DNA of 64,000 bases from Trichuris trichiura. Taxonomy: Eukaryota; Nematoda; Enoplea; Trichinellida; Trichuridae. Each line of letters starts with the position of its first letter. Position 1 is the first letter of the stretch. The notes under the pieces are model-generated. The model saw nothing but the letters and a program-made list of their open reading frames with translations. It searched no databases and had not been told where the DNA came from. The stretch is from positions 682,001-746,000 of the forward strand of contig JBAJFE010000061.1 in NCBI GenBank assembly GCA_037903355.1. The letters are read 5' to 3'. The position numbers and the translations under genes are program-made. This document shows, piece after piece, positions 1 through 11,200 of the stretch.

Positions 1-778
1 GCGTACAAAATTGTTTGTACGCATCCGGCAACAACGGCTATTGGATCGAAGAAATTTTCGTAATAGTAGCGGTACACCCAGTTGAGAATGTACAACGCGC
101 GGTAGGAGCCAAGCGCGAACAAGTAATGGCTGGTTATCGTTTCGGCTTCGCCAGTTTTTGATAGCATAAACAACTGGGGTAAAATTGCAACGGATTCCAA
201 GTAGATACTGAACGTCCACAAAATCTAAACGAGCGGACGATAAAAGGTGGAACGCCGAGGGAAAACGAAACTTTTACTTACTTCAACATAGTGAAAATCG
301 TGATTGATCACTAATGCCAACAGAGCGGCGGGAATCACCAGGAATTCTACGCGGAAAGTGTCATGATTGTGATCGTAGGTAGCTTTGAACTTTGAAAACA
401 TCAAGTACACAGTGACGTAAGTGCAAACCAGGAAGACCACCTGAACGACAGGCGCTTAGCATGCGAGCAAGTGCGGTCCAACAAATCAAAACGTTGTAAA
501 CGCAGCTGCAAAGCCGTTTCAAATTCCCTTACTTTCATAACAGTGTTGTAATAGGAATATATGTGCGTGAAAAGGTCCAAATATCGCGCGGTGAACACAA
601 CGGCGAACAACGCCTGCGAACGACCAGATATGCCTAAGGCAAAAGCCTAAGCTGTAACACAACAAGTGGAATGCGCTAATACTCTACCGGCGCATGAACG
701 AGATTTCCAAATCTTTACCAACAATACGATGATGGCCAAAAGATGGGAGAGGTCGCCGGCAAGGCGGAAAATGTTCAT
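1..778 (-). CDS. erd-2: ER lumen protein-retaining receptor (KDEL receptor), 3' end outside window
   Basis: This seven-helix Golgi/ER membrane protein binds C-terminal KDEL-type signals and returns escaped ER residents through COPI vesicles. Exons read on the minus strand are 778-688, 633-533, 440-282 and 224 to the window edge, all with GT-AG ends and preserved phase. The protein starts [13 protein letters not shown], the conserved family start, so ATG 778 is preferred over the longer open frame upstream. Family signatures visible are [37 protein letters not shown] and NWVYRYYYE. About 191 of the usual ~212 residues are present; the last ~20, including the cytosolic tail, lie before position 1. 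Introns are 54-92 nt. The identification is secure; the gene symbol follows nematode usage. Confidence 0.95.
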
Positions 779-3493
779 GGTTCCAACGGGGTTCAACTCT
801 GAACAAAATTTACTTGAAGTTATTGAGGAACACCAGAAAAAAGCCACGTATACAGTACGATGTACAGTATGTACCTAACCATATAAAAACGGTAGATTTG
901 AAAAATTTAAGCGAATTTATTCAAATCGATCAGAAAAAGCATTGTTTAAAAAAAGCAAGATGATTAAAACTGTTATTTTTGTGAGTGGCTGTTTAGAATG
1001 CAACTGATGACTGTCGGTAGTCATTTAACTGTAGTTGTAAATAAATAAATTCAGCTATAACTGCTGAGGAGCATCAGTTTCATTTATGCGGGTACAAAAC
1101 GCACTCCGCCTTTGCTGAACGACGAATAATGCATCGAGAAAAGTAAAGCGCTAAATTCTGAAGCGATATGCACTGGCTTTATCTTCAACTCAATAGCGCT
1201 GTTGCTAGCTCGTGCTCTTTAGCTTTCTTTGAATTAACTTGAATACATCCGTTTTTGTGCAAATAAACAAATGTCTGAAAATGTAAAAAATGCAAAAACC
1301 TTAAGTTTTCCTCACTTAGGTATGCTTGGACTTTCCTGTCTATGTAAAATTCACGTTGTCGATGCTGGTAAAAGCATAAAGTTGGAAATATCGAAACATA
1401 CAAAAGAGCGACCTCGCAATCATTAATTTACCTACTGCGTCTGCGTGGCATTTTGCTACGAACCTGCGAATCATTTACATATTTTCTTAATCATAGAATC
1501 AAACTATCCTGAAATGAGTAAAATAAATGCAGTAGCCGCATACAGACATATTTTTTCGCAATCTTATTTACATTTCGTGCTGAACAAAATATTTGTCATA
1601 AACAACTCATGACTACTATAATTCAGCGCGTATAAAATCTTGCGCAGTTGTCTACTGCGTTTCAAAATTTTGCTCGGACTCTACGAGACAACACAAACTG
1701 CAGTGAAATTGCAATGCGGAAAAATTATTTAGAATAAGAAACACAAACCGGAAACGAAATAACAATAGAAAAAATAGATACAAAAGCTTGCAGCTTTTTG
1801 TACACTCGTGTTTTCTTTCGCCATGATGCCATATGCTGCCTGGCTTCTTGGATGATAAGATTGGGACTGTACAGAGATTGGTTGACTAAACTCGATAAAA
1901 ACCTTTTATTTCCGCGGTAAATCATCAAGCATTTATTTAACTTAACTGGGACGTTTTAAGCATGCGTTTTCGTTATTTTCCAGTTTATAAAGGACGACCA
2001 TATTTTCGTTTTCTTATACAGTATGGTGACGCGTAAATCCTTAAAGTTTTACACGTTAGTTAGCCTTCCTTCCATTTTAAAATTAATCACAATAAGAAAT
2101 TAACCAACATCTTTATCGATGAATCCCGAAATTTTCTCAAGCGTTATAACTATGTGTTCTTGCATATAACCGCTACAACAATGTTCTGTGCGTGAACAGG
2201 CGTATGCGGTTAAGAAAATTATGGATACATTATAACATTAAGTAGCTGTATAGACGTAAGTCATCGTCGGAAAGGTACTTTGCTGTATTCGTCTCTCACA
2301 CCCGTTTACACTGCGAAACGTCACAAGAAATCTGATTTGTTTCATCCGAAATTATTTAGGCAGACTGGCATGATTTCGCTGTAAGCAATCAAGGTGGTAT
2401 TCATTCGAGACGTTTAAACCATTTAAATTGTGTCTATATATTGGGGCAGAGATTTTCTGTAGTCATAGCATGTCAGTCCCTTTTCGTTGGAGATATATTG
2501 CTACAATTGAAGCTGTACAAATAGTAGTCCTCTTTCAAAGACGGTTTTTTAAGATAGATTTTCATGCGCAAGTGTTTTGCGGGAGAAGGAATTTCCCGAA
2601 ATTGATTTACGGTCACAGTGGTGGCGGGATCGTGCTGAGCTCCGAAAATACCTTGTTACAGGCGTTTACCAATAGTCAACTAATGGCGCCCCAATTTACC
2701 GGCCCACTAGTCCAGTCTTCTTCAACTTTTTAAGTTTAAAAAGCAGCCGCACCAATGGAATTTTGTACACAGACTAACCGTACTTGCTTTTTGATGAGCC
2801 AGCAAGAGCACACTTCAATTAAATTTCTACCATGTGCGATTGAGAGCTTTTTCGAGCTTTACAAGACGTATTTTTCCTTTGTTATTGCATTATCCAACTG
2901 TAACGAGTAAATGGACTAAACAATTTAAATAACTCGCTTATCCTATTTTTATTTATTGGACTATAGTTCTTTCTTTCGCCCGAAGGCCAAAGAATTAACA
3001 GGCGCTAACGAACGTCAGTCGCAAGGCTGCTCTTCCCTTCAAGCATCCTGCGTGTCATTACCCGACTGTAACTAGGTTGGGATACTTCGCGTGTTGCCAT
3101 TGCTGTCGTGCTGCAAGAATGATTTTTGCCCTCTCATATCAGCGTTTCCCTCTCATAGCTTGCAGCTAAAAAAGCGTTTTTACCTCGGCTGCTTTCGCGG
3201 TAAGTTTTCTAGCCATTACGCGTCTATGCATGGTGCTATTTTCGTTCGGAATGTTTGCGTTAGATGTACATGACGCCCCAACTAAACCAGGCCGCTTTGC
3301 TGGCGTTGTGGCTACTCCATTTGGGTGTCGTGCGTCTAGTTTAAATTGACACTGCGTGTTTAATTTCGCCGTGTTATTTTTGCCCGCTTTTAATGGTGTA
3401 GATTGTAGTGCGCTTTAAATTACTGCACTTTGCAAGCTTCGTTGCGCCTGTTCACTTGGGTCTGGTCTTCTTGTAGCTGCTAACGTTACGGCT
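779..3493. other. Intergenic region between the KDEL receptor and epsin genes
   Basis: These 2.7 kb separate two divergently transcribed genes, so both promoters should lie here. I see no conserved coding segment. The longest frame, 2428-2733 plus, has no recognisable motif and no splice partner. The sequence is AT-rich, becoming more GC-balanced from about 3000 toward the epsin start. Confidence 0.5.
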
Positions 3494-5473
3494 ATGATCG
3501 GAAGTATACCGTCCCTGAGGCGACACGTCAAAAATGTGGCGTGCAACTATTCCGACGCTCAGGTCAAGGTAGAATATGGAAGCTTTGTAGTTTTGTTCAG
3601 CCCTTCCAAGTTCCATTTAAAGGTCCGCGAGGCAACAAGCAATGATCCTTGGGGACCTTCCAGCAGTCTCATGTCCGAGATTGCCGACATGACGTTCAAC
3701 GCTATGGCGTTCTCGGAAATAATGCAAATGATCTGGAAGCGGCTCAACGATCATGGAAAGAATTGGCGGCATGTCTACAAAAGCTTGGTTCTTTTGGATT
3801 ATTTGATCAAACTCGGATCGGAGAAAGTTGCTCAACAATGCCGAGAGAATATTTATGCCATACAAACGCTAAAGGTTGTATTTTGACATCGCTTTTTCCT
3901 ATCCGTTTTCTCAGCTGTTCATTATTGTCTACAGGATTTCCAGCACGTCGAAGACAACAAGGATCAAGGAATTAATGTGCGAGAAAAGGCGAAACAACTA
4001 GTTTCGCTGTTGAAGGATGAAGAGCGCATGAAGAACGAAAGATCGCGCGCCCAGTTGGCTCGTAGGCGTTTTACTCAGCATGGAATGGGTATCAGTTGCG
4101 ACGGTTCAGTCCGTGACCAGGTTAGCGTTGTGTTCATAAACAATTTTCAAATTTTTATTCTTGTTCAAGACCCATATGAGTCATCCAAGAGAAATTACAC
4201 AGCGCAGTAAGTTGGACTTCACTTTTTTGCTTTCCTGTTATTATAGCAATCTAATATTGGATTGCCTTTTTCATGTGCTGACTCCGAATTGGAAGACTGC
4301 CGACCCTCTTCGATTGGCGAAGAAGAGTTGCAGCTTCGTATTGCATTAGCTTTGAGCAAAGAAGAGGCGCAAAAAGAAGAAGAGGTTCGTCGTGATGATG
4401 ATGTACGATTGCAGTTAGCCTTAAAACAGAGTCAGGCACAGAATGAGCATATTTTATCTCACGAAGGCACGATCGTACACCCGGAAATGCAGACGGTAGC
4501 TCTCTTAATTCATTATGAACTTATTGCTTCCTTACGGGTGGTTATTTTGTTGTAGAATGCGACGGATAATCTTTTAAGTTTGCAACAGCCATCAAAAATT
4601 GTTTCCTCCTCACAGGCGTCTCCGTGGCCTTTTATACCGCCAATCGCTTCCAACGATCCTTGGGCTCCGACCAGCAGTTATGGCGCCACAACGTCGTCTA
4701 GCGCTGCTGTTCCGGATCCGTTTGCCTCACCTTTGCCGGCTGGATGTAAATTTTGAAATTTTTTACAAAAACTAAGCGTTGGTTAAAATTTTTCATCGCC
4801 AGTTCAAAACGATCCTTGGCTTCCAGTGGAAAGCAATCAGCAAAGTATCTCGGACGCAATGAGGCAGCCGGTCGCCACCAAGGTTGACTCGTTGTCCTTC
4901 CCAACATCATTAGACGCTTTGGTTCAACCAGCTAGCGAGTCGTCGTCGTCTTCTGGCATTGGTCGTTTTTAAAAAGTGACGTAAGCATTTTTTAAATTAA
5001 TTTTTTTGTCTTCCAGCTTTTGGGACGAACGTAGCGAAGGAATCGTTCGAAAATGGAACCAGCAAGGAGCAGTCCTTACTGGTGGACACTGCAGCGCAGA
5101 AGCGAAATTTGCGTACTCCCGAATCGTTTTTGGGTGAAAATTCATCTTTGGTCAATTTGGACAATCTGCTCGGACCGCCCAAGCAAGCCGCCTCTGGTAG
5201 GCTTGCCTTATTTTCCGTGTTCACGATCAATGTGTACCTGCAAATCAATTAGTCTCTTTTGCAGGTTCAAATAATCCATTTCTTAACAGCGGATCGGGCA
5301 ATCCTTTTCTTGCGCAACAACGCCCTATGCCAACGCTAAACGAAATGCGCTCGGCAAGTTCGATGGCGAATCCAATGTCGTCTTCAATGTCGACTGGAGG
5401 ACAGCCGGGTTCATGGATACTGCCGCAGCCTTTGCAACCGCAGCGACCTTCCAGCACCAACCCGTTCCTTTGA
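3494..5473 (+). CDS. epn-1: Epsin (ENTH-domain clathrin adaptor)
   Basis: Epsin bends membrane and links ubiquitinated cargo to clathrin and AP-2 at endocytic pits. Exons are 3494-3568, 3623-3874, 3935-4120, 4247-4495, 4556-4745, 4803-4961, 5017-5196 and 5265-5473; every junction keeps phase. The ENTH domain fills the first ~140 residues (NYSDAQVK, REATSNDPWGPSSSLMSEI, RLNDHGKNWRHVYK, VREKAKQLVSLLKDEER). Two ubiquitin-interacting motifs follow (EEELQLRIALALSKEE and DDDVRLQLALKQSQ). Next come NDPW repeats that bind AP-2, a clathrin box LVNLD, and three C-terminal NPF motifs for EH-domain partners, the last of them at the stop (STNPFL). The domain set is complete. The one uncertain point is a possible small exon at 4170-4206, which would break phase and was left out. 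Confidence 0.95.
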
Positions 5474-8299
5474 CGTCATTGAGTCATTGAACATACAGAA
5501 GCATAGATGCAAAATCTTTGTCCTGGTCACGCGGTGTTGTGTTCTCAAAAGAAGTGCTAAATTTCAATTACGTTCGTCCGTCCTTTGCGGTCTTCCGTTC
5601 TTTCCAACCCGCCGTCAAGTCCAGCACGGAGGGAAAGAAGGGAAAACGTATTTTTTTAAAAAAAAATGGAATGAACTCGTAAATTCCCCATTCAATAAGC
5701 ATTAATTGATTAATCTTTCTACTTTGGTTATTACTGTCCACGTCGGAGGAGGTCTGCTACGGTTAGATCCCTTCAATGGTCGTTGCGAGGTGACCGGTCG
5801 CTTTGGTAGCAGTACCTCGCTAACAATTTTCTACTTTTCGGTTTTGATTGCCTTCCTCGCTTTCTACTGTCAATATGCAATAAACGTAAATACTCATTTT
5901 TGTATTTTGTTTGCCCTTACCAACGGGTGGTCATCACTGTTGGCGATATTTTGTTGTCGAAAGGCGGTGACATTATCTAACCGGATTTTTAGGTAGCAAT
6001 GATGGTTACCCTCTCGCCTATGGTTAGTGGACCTGATGGTTTTCGATAGTAGAAAAATCGAGAAACGTTTATGTGTAAGTTTCTTGCGTAATCTGTAGGG
6101 TTCGTTGGGCGTTTCAGCATTCACCATTAGCAAAGAGCTAAAAAAAAGTAGTTATGCAAATCTATATTTAGTCGCGCGTTTATGCTAATTTTCTTTGGCT
6201 GCTTTATCAGCTTGTTGTTGTTTTGCAAAGCTACCGACTTGAAATTATTCAAATTATTTGCTTAAGCCATGCCGGCAGTGCGCGCATTTTTGCGTTTGCA
6301 ATGTTTAGCCGTTTTTAATTTTGAATAATATTTTTCGTATTGAAAATATAACTTCTTATGACAGGCGAGTTAACTTTCGCTGCGTTTACGGAAGTTATTT
6401 ATTTTACAATTACCAATATTGAATTGACAAATTATACAGTATCCCCTTGCAAAATCTCATCTGCGGTATAATTTGTACTTTATGAGCTCTTTTGAATTGA
6501 GTAAATTTGAATAAATGCCAATTAACCCCCCAATAAAGCTGACGGGTTAGTTTCGCTGTAAGGGTAATCTTAATTCAGTCGTACGATAAAGTCGGGAGAT
6601 GCTTGGGTGGAACAGAGATGCTTTTTAAGTTGTTTCAAAAACGTTGACCTTAATTGCAAAACCAGTTGATTTCTACGCGGGATGCGTAGCAAGAGATGAC
6701 GTACTCAGTGGTGCCTGAAGAAAAAGCAGGAATTTAGTAGTTAGGTTAGTGTTCTTACTGTATCTAGAAAGGCAATCATATAACGACGCTTCTGACGCAA
6801 CAAATTTTTGGCGCAAATTAGTTCTTAGGCGAAGTTTACGTGAGCTTAAGTCAAGAACTTTTTGAAACGCATTTTGGCGTTTTTCCGAAAGCAGAATGCC
6901 TTTAATCCCGTAATTTATAATCATTCAATGTGAGAGTATTTTTGTCAACATGCAAAGTAGATATTTTGCAGTTCAAAGTTTCATTGTTTCCTTTTTCAAA
7001 ATTTACTTTCGCTGTTTTTTTGCGCAACGGCTTAAAATATTCAAGGTGCTTTCAGGGGTACTGTATCGCTAGCACCGGATAACTTTTTGAGCAGTTTTTC
7101 GCGGGAACTTCGCGATAGGAAACCGAATTTCGATTTAACGGTAGAAGAAGACGAGGCTTAAAAAACAACAAACTTTTGTCTCGCAAAACTTAGTTGCAAC
7201 GTCTTTTTTACGAGCATTAAAGAAAGGAGCGTTGAAACAGCTTTTTAAAGTAATCAGGTAATTAAAAAAAGAGAGGGAATAAATTAAACAAATATTTTGC
7301 TTAGCTTAAGCGCGTCCTTTGCAGTTGCTACGTAATGTTGCCCATTCGACTGAATTGAAGCCGCGCGGGCTGTAGCAGCAACGGCAATCAATGCAGCCGC
7401 GGGAAGCTTGCTGCGGCAATAACCAAAATGATTCATGGATGAGCAGCTTTAAATATGTTGACTTTGGAGAAAAACAAATCATCCCTTCAGAGGTTGGCGG
7501 CTTGCAGCGTTGACGCCATCGTTTCGATTTCGGTTCGCATTAATACTTTTCCTTACATCTTCGGTCATTGGCGTCGCGTTGCAATTAATCTTGGAATTGG
7601 TGGGAATTGCAAACGCGCATTTCCATTTTCGATTTTTCCCTTTCGGCGATCAATAGTGCAAAGATAGTCGCGTTTGTAGAGCACTTTTGAGTAGCCGGTG
7701 GCCATTTAACGGAACTGCCAATAGGCGAAATGGTTCTTGCGACGTCGTTCCGCTTTTCTTGTCCTGTTTTCGTCTGACGTAATTGAAGTATTCGACTGGG
7801 CAATTTGATTGGCGCCAAATTTTATGACTCACTGTATCTCCGCCTAGCAAGTGAGCGCGAGTCCGCTGTTTTTGTCCTTTGCACCGTGATTAGTGTTAGT
7901 CGCTGCTAATAACATTAGGATCAATTCTAGGGGCAAATTGCAGAATTAAAACTGCGCCCTTTCTCTTGTTATTCACTTTCGATTTGGTAAGTCGAAGGGA
8001 CGGTCATGTATCGACTTATATAAGCCTTCTTCGAAGGTGAAGTGTACAATTTTTTTGTAAGAAAAGTTAAGTCACATATGTTGATGCAATTTTTATGGAG
8101 GATAGAAAAAGAGCAAAAGAATATCCTTCCGCTCTTTTTCTGTCCTCCATAAAAATGTCAATGTTTATGTTTAGTTTGAGTGAATATGCAATGGCAGACA
8201 TTGCAGTTCCGTAGATCATAATCTATAAAGCTGATAAGTTTTAGGATTCAGACGGAAAGAGAACATACGTATTGAAGATTTGAGTTGCCGGCGATCGCG
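5474..8299. other. Intergenic region, epsin 3' flank to efr3 promoter
   Basis: These 2.8 kb hold the epsin 3' UTR (an AATAAA lies at 5879-5884) and the efr3 upstream region. No frame here shows a recognisable protein. The only clear structure is the hairpin at 8090-8155. Confidence 0.5.
8090..8155. repeat. 25-bp inverted repeat (hairpin) upstream of efr3
   Basis: Arms 8090-8114 and 8131-8155 are reverse complements with one mismatch and a 16-nt loop. The arms read TTTTTATGGAGGAYAGAAAAA on the same strand plus GAGC. The hairpin lies about 145 bp before the efr3 ATG, so it could be in the promoter or 5' UTR. Its role is unknown. Confidence 0.8.
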
Positions 8300-11200
8300 A
8301 TGAACTGTTTTGGTTGTTGCGCAACTTGTCATCCAAGATACCGACGACTTGTGGATGCCATATATCCTTCGGCTCCGGAGAGTGGTTTGGTGAAGAACAA
8401 TATGCAGAAGCTAACATTTTACGCTATATCCCATCCGGAAAAGTTGGATCGCATCGGCGGTTATTTGAGTCGACGCGTTGGCCGAGATGTCTTAAGGCAA
8501 CGCATAGGACACGTCCGAGTTGCCGTTGAAGCAATGAATCAACTATTGGTCGCTTGCCACGGATCGCCCAGTTTAAATTTGTACGTTGAAAGCTTTTTGA
8601 CGATGGTCCATCGCTTATTGGAGACTCGCCTTCCCGATATGGAATTGCTGGCCACTTCCAGTTTTGTGAACTTTGCAAATATTGAAGAGGACACTCCCAG
8701 CTATCATAGACGCTACGATTTTTTCATCAGCAAGTTTAGCTCTCTGTGCCACAACAATGCGGCCGACTTGGCTGTTAGGCAGAAGCTGCGAGCCGCCGGT
8801 ATTAAAGTATGCCCTCACCCTTTGCCCATTTTTGTTAAGTCATTTTTTCTTTTATGTTTATTGCAGGGCCTTCGCGGTGTCGTACGAAAAACTGCCAGCG
8901 ATGATTTGCAAGCAAACATTTGGGAAAAGCAGCATATGGACAAGATCGTTCCTTCGTTACTATTCAATATGCACGATTCCGTGAATATCAGTTTTGGCAG
9001 TTCCGAGGCTACGGACCAGTCTTCATTGTCTGCCGGAGACACTGATGACCGTCCGTCCCATCTGGCCGACTCGTGTCTTCGTGAACTCATAGGTAAGGCG
9101 CTACGAAAATGAGTTGATTTAAAGTAATTTAATTTTTTTTCAATTAAAAAGGGAAGGCGTCTTTTGGCAATATCAGGAACGCCCTGTATCCGGCGGCCAC
9201 CCATTTTGATCTGCATCATTTGTGGACTCCCCCCAAGTTTGCCACAAGCGTTTTCGAAGCAATTGTTTACAGCGTACAGTCGCAGTACAGCTACGTGGTC
9301 ATTCAAATGCTGAACGATCATCTGGGCAAACACGGCACCGACAGCGCGGAGGTATATTTCTATAAAGTTTCTAATCAGTCGCTACCATTAACCGCTTATC
9401 CGATTTGCTCGAGCATATTTCCACTGTTGTCTAATTACGGCAGTATTAGCTGCTTAAACTGACTTTTAAGGGCATTGCGAAGTTGGACGCTCGCGAGTCA
9501 CTTAGACCTTTTACAATTGCCAAAAACGAATTTTTCGATCACTCTGCTCATTTCAGTTGCCCGTAGCCAAGGAGAGATAATGTTATTAAGAATAGTTGCA
9601 TATGCAAATTCTGAAGCCACTTGAAATTTTGAATTTAAATTACGGTAATGGTAGTAATCAGGTACAATGTTCGAGCATGAGCGTTCAAACTTCATATTGA
9701 AGCTAATGTAGAAATATTTGTTTGCAATTTTTGTATTTTTTGTTAACGCTGAAAAATACTAATTTCATTGCTCTCGCGAAGGTGATGTAAACTTTCGGTG
9801 CTTGGTTGGACGCTTGCAAATTGCTTAGACCTCTTAAAACTGCCAAAAGCGAATTGTTCCATCGCTCTGCTTCTTTTAGTTGCCCATGGCCAAAGAGAGG
9901 TAACGTTATTAAGAATAGTTGCATATGCAAATTTTAGAGCCATTTGAAAATTTGAATTTAAATTACGGTAATGGTAGTAATCAGGTACAATGTTCGAGCT
10001 TGAGCGTTGAAACTTAATATTGAGGCTAAGGTAAAAATATCTGTTTGCAATTTCTGTATTTTTTTGCAAACACTGAAAAAATACAAATTTGTTTGCTCTC
10101 GCAGAGATGTTGTAAGCTGTAGGCGCTTGGTTGGACCCGTGCAGATCGCTTAGACCTTTTAAAACTGCCGAAGGCGAATTGTTCAATCGCTCTGCTCATT
10201 TTACTTGCCCATGGTCAAAGAGAGGTAACGTTATTAAGAATAGTTGCATATGCAAATTTTAGAGTCATTTGAAAATTTGAATTTAAATTACGGTAGTGAT
10301 AGTAATCAGGTACAGTGTTCGAACATGAGCGTTCAAACTTCATATTGAAGCTAAGGTAGAAATATGTGTTTGCAATTTCTGTATTTTTTAGCAAACACTG
10401 AAAAAATACAAATTTGTTTGCTCTCGCAGAGATGTTGTAAGCTGTAGGCGCTTGGTTGGACCCGTGCAGATCGCTTAGACCTTTTAAAACTGCCGAAGGC
10501 GAATTGTTCAGTCGCTCTGCTCATTTTAGTTGCCCATAGCCAAAGAGAAGTAACGTTATTAAGAATAATTGCATATGGAAATTCTAGAGCAATTTGAATA
10601 TTTGAATTTAAATTACGGTAATGGTGGTAATCAGGTACAGTGTTCGAACTTGAGCATTGAAACTTCATATTGAAGCTAAGGTAGAAATATTTGTTTGCAA
10701 TTTTTGTATTTTTTTGTAAACACTGAGAAAATACAAATTTGCTTGCTCTCGCGAAATTGATGTAAACTTTCGGTGCTTGGTTGGACGCTTGCAGATCGCT
10801 TAGACCTTTTAAAATTTCCGAAGGCGAATTGTTCAATCGCTCTGCTCATTTTAGTTGTTCATGGCCAAGGAGAGGTAACGTTATTAAGAATAGTTGCATA
10901 TGCAAATTCTAGAACCATCTGAAAATTTGAATTTAATTTACGGTAGTGGTGGTAATCAGGTACAGCGTTCAAACCTGGACGCTCAAATTTCATATCTGAG
11001 CTAAGGTTGAAATATTTGTTTGCAATTTTTGTATTTTCTGTAAACGCTGAAAAAAGACTAATTCGTTTACTCTCGCGAAGATGATGTAAATTGTCGGCGC
11101 TGTCGGCAGCGCACTTCTTAATGACTCGGTTAAATGAAAAGATGGAAGCGGTTTTCAAAGCGGCAATTTCTTGTGTAAGTCGAGTTTTTGTAAGACAAAA

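Noticed and set aside
2428..2733. 101-codon plus-strand frame between the KDEL receptor and epsin
   Set aside because: It has no recognised motif, starts with a non-ATG codon and has no plausible splice neighbours.
4170..4206. Possible extra epsin exon (DPYESSKRNYTA or THMSHPRE)
   Set aside because: Including it breaks the phase into exon 4247, while direct joining 4120-4247 is in phase 0.
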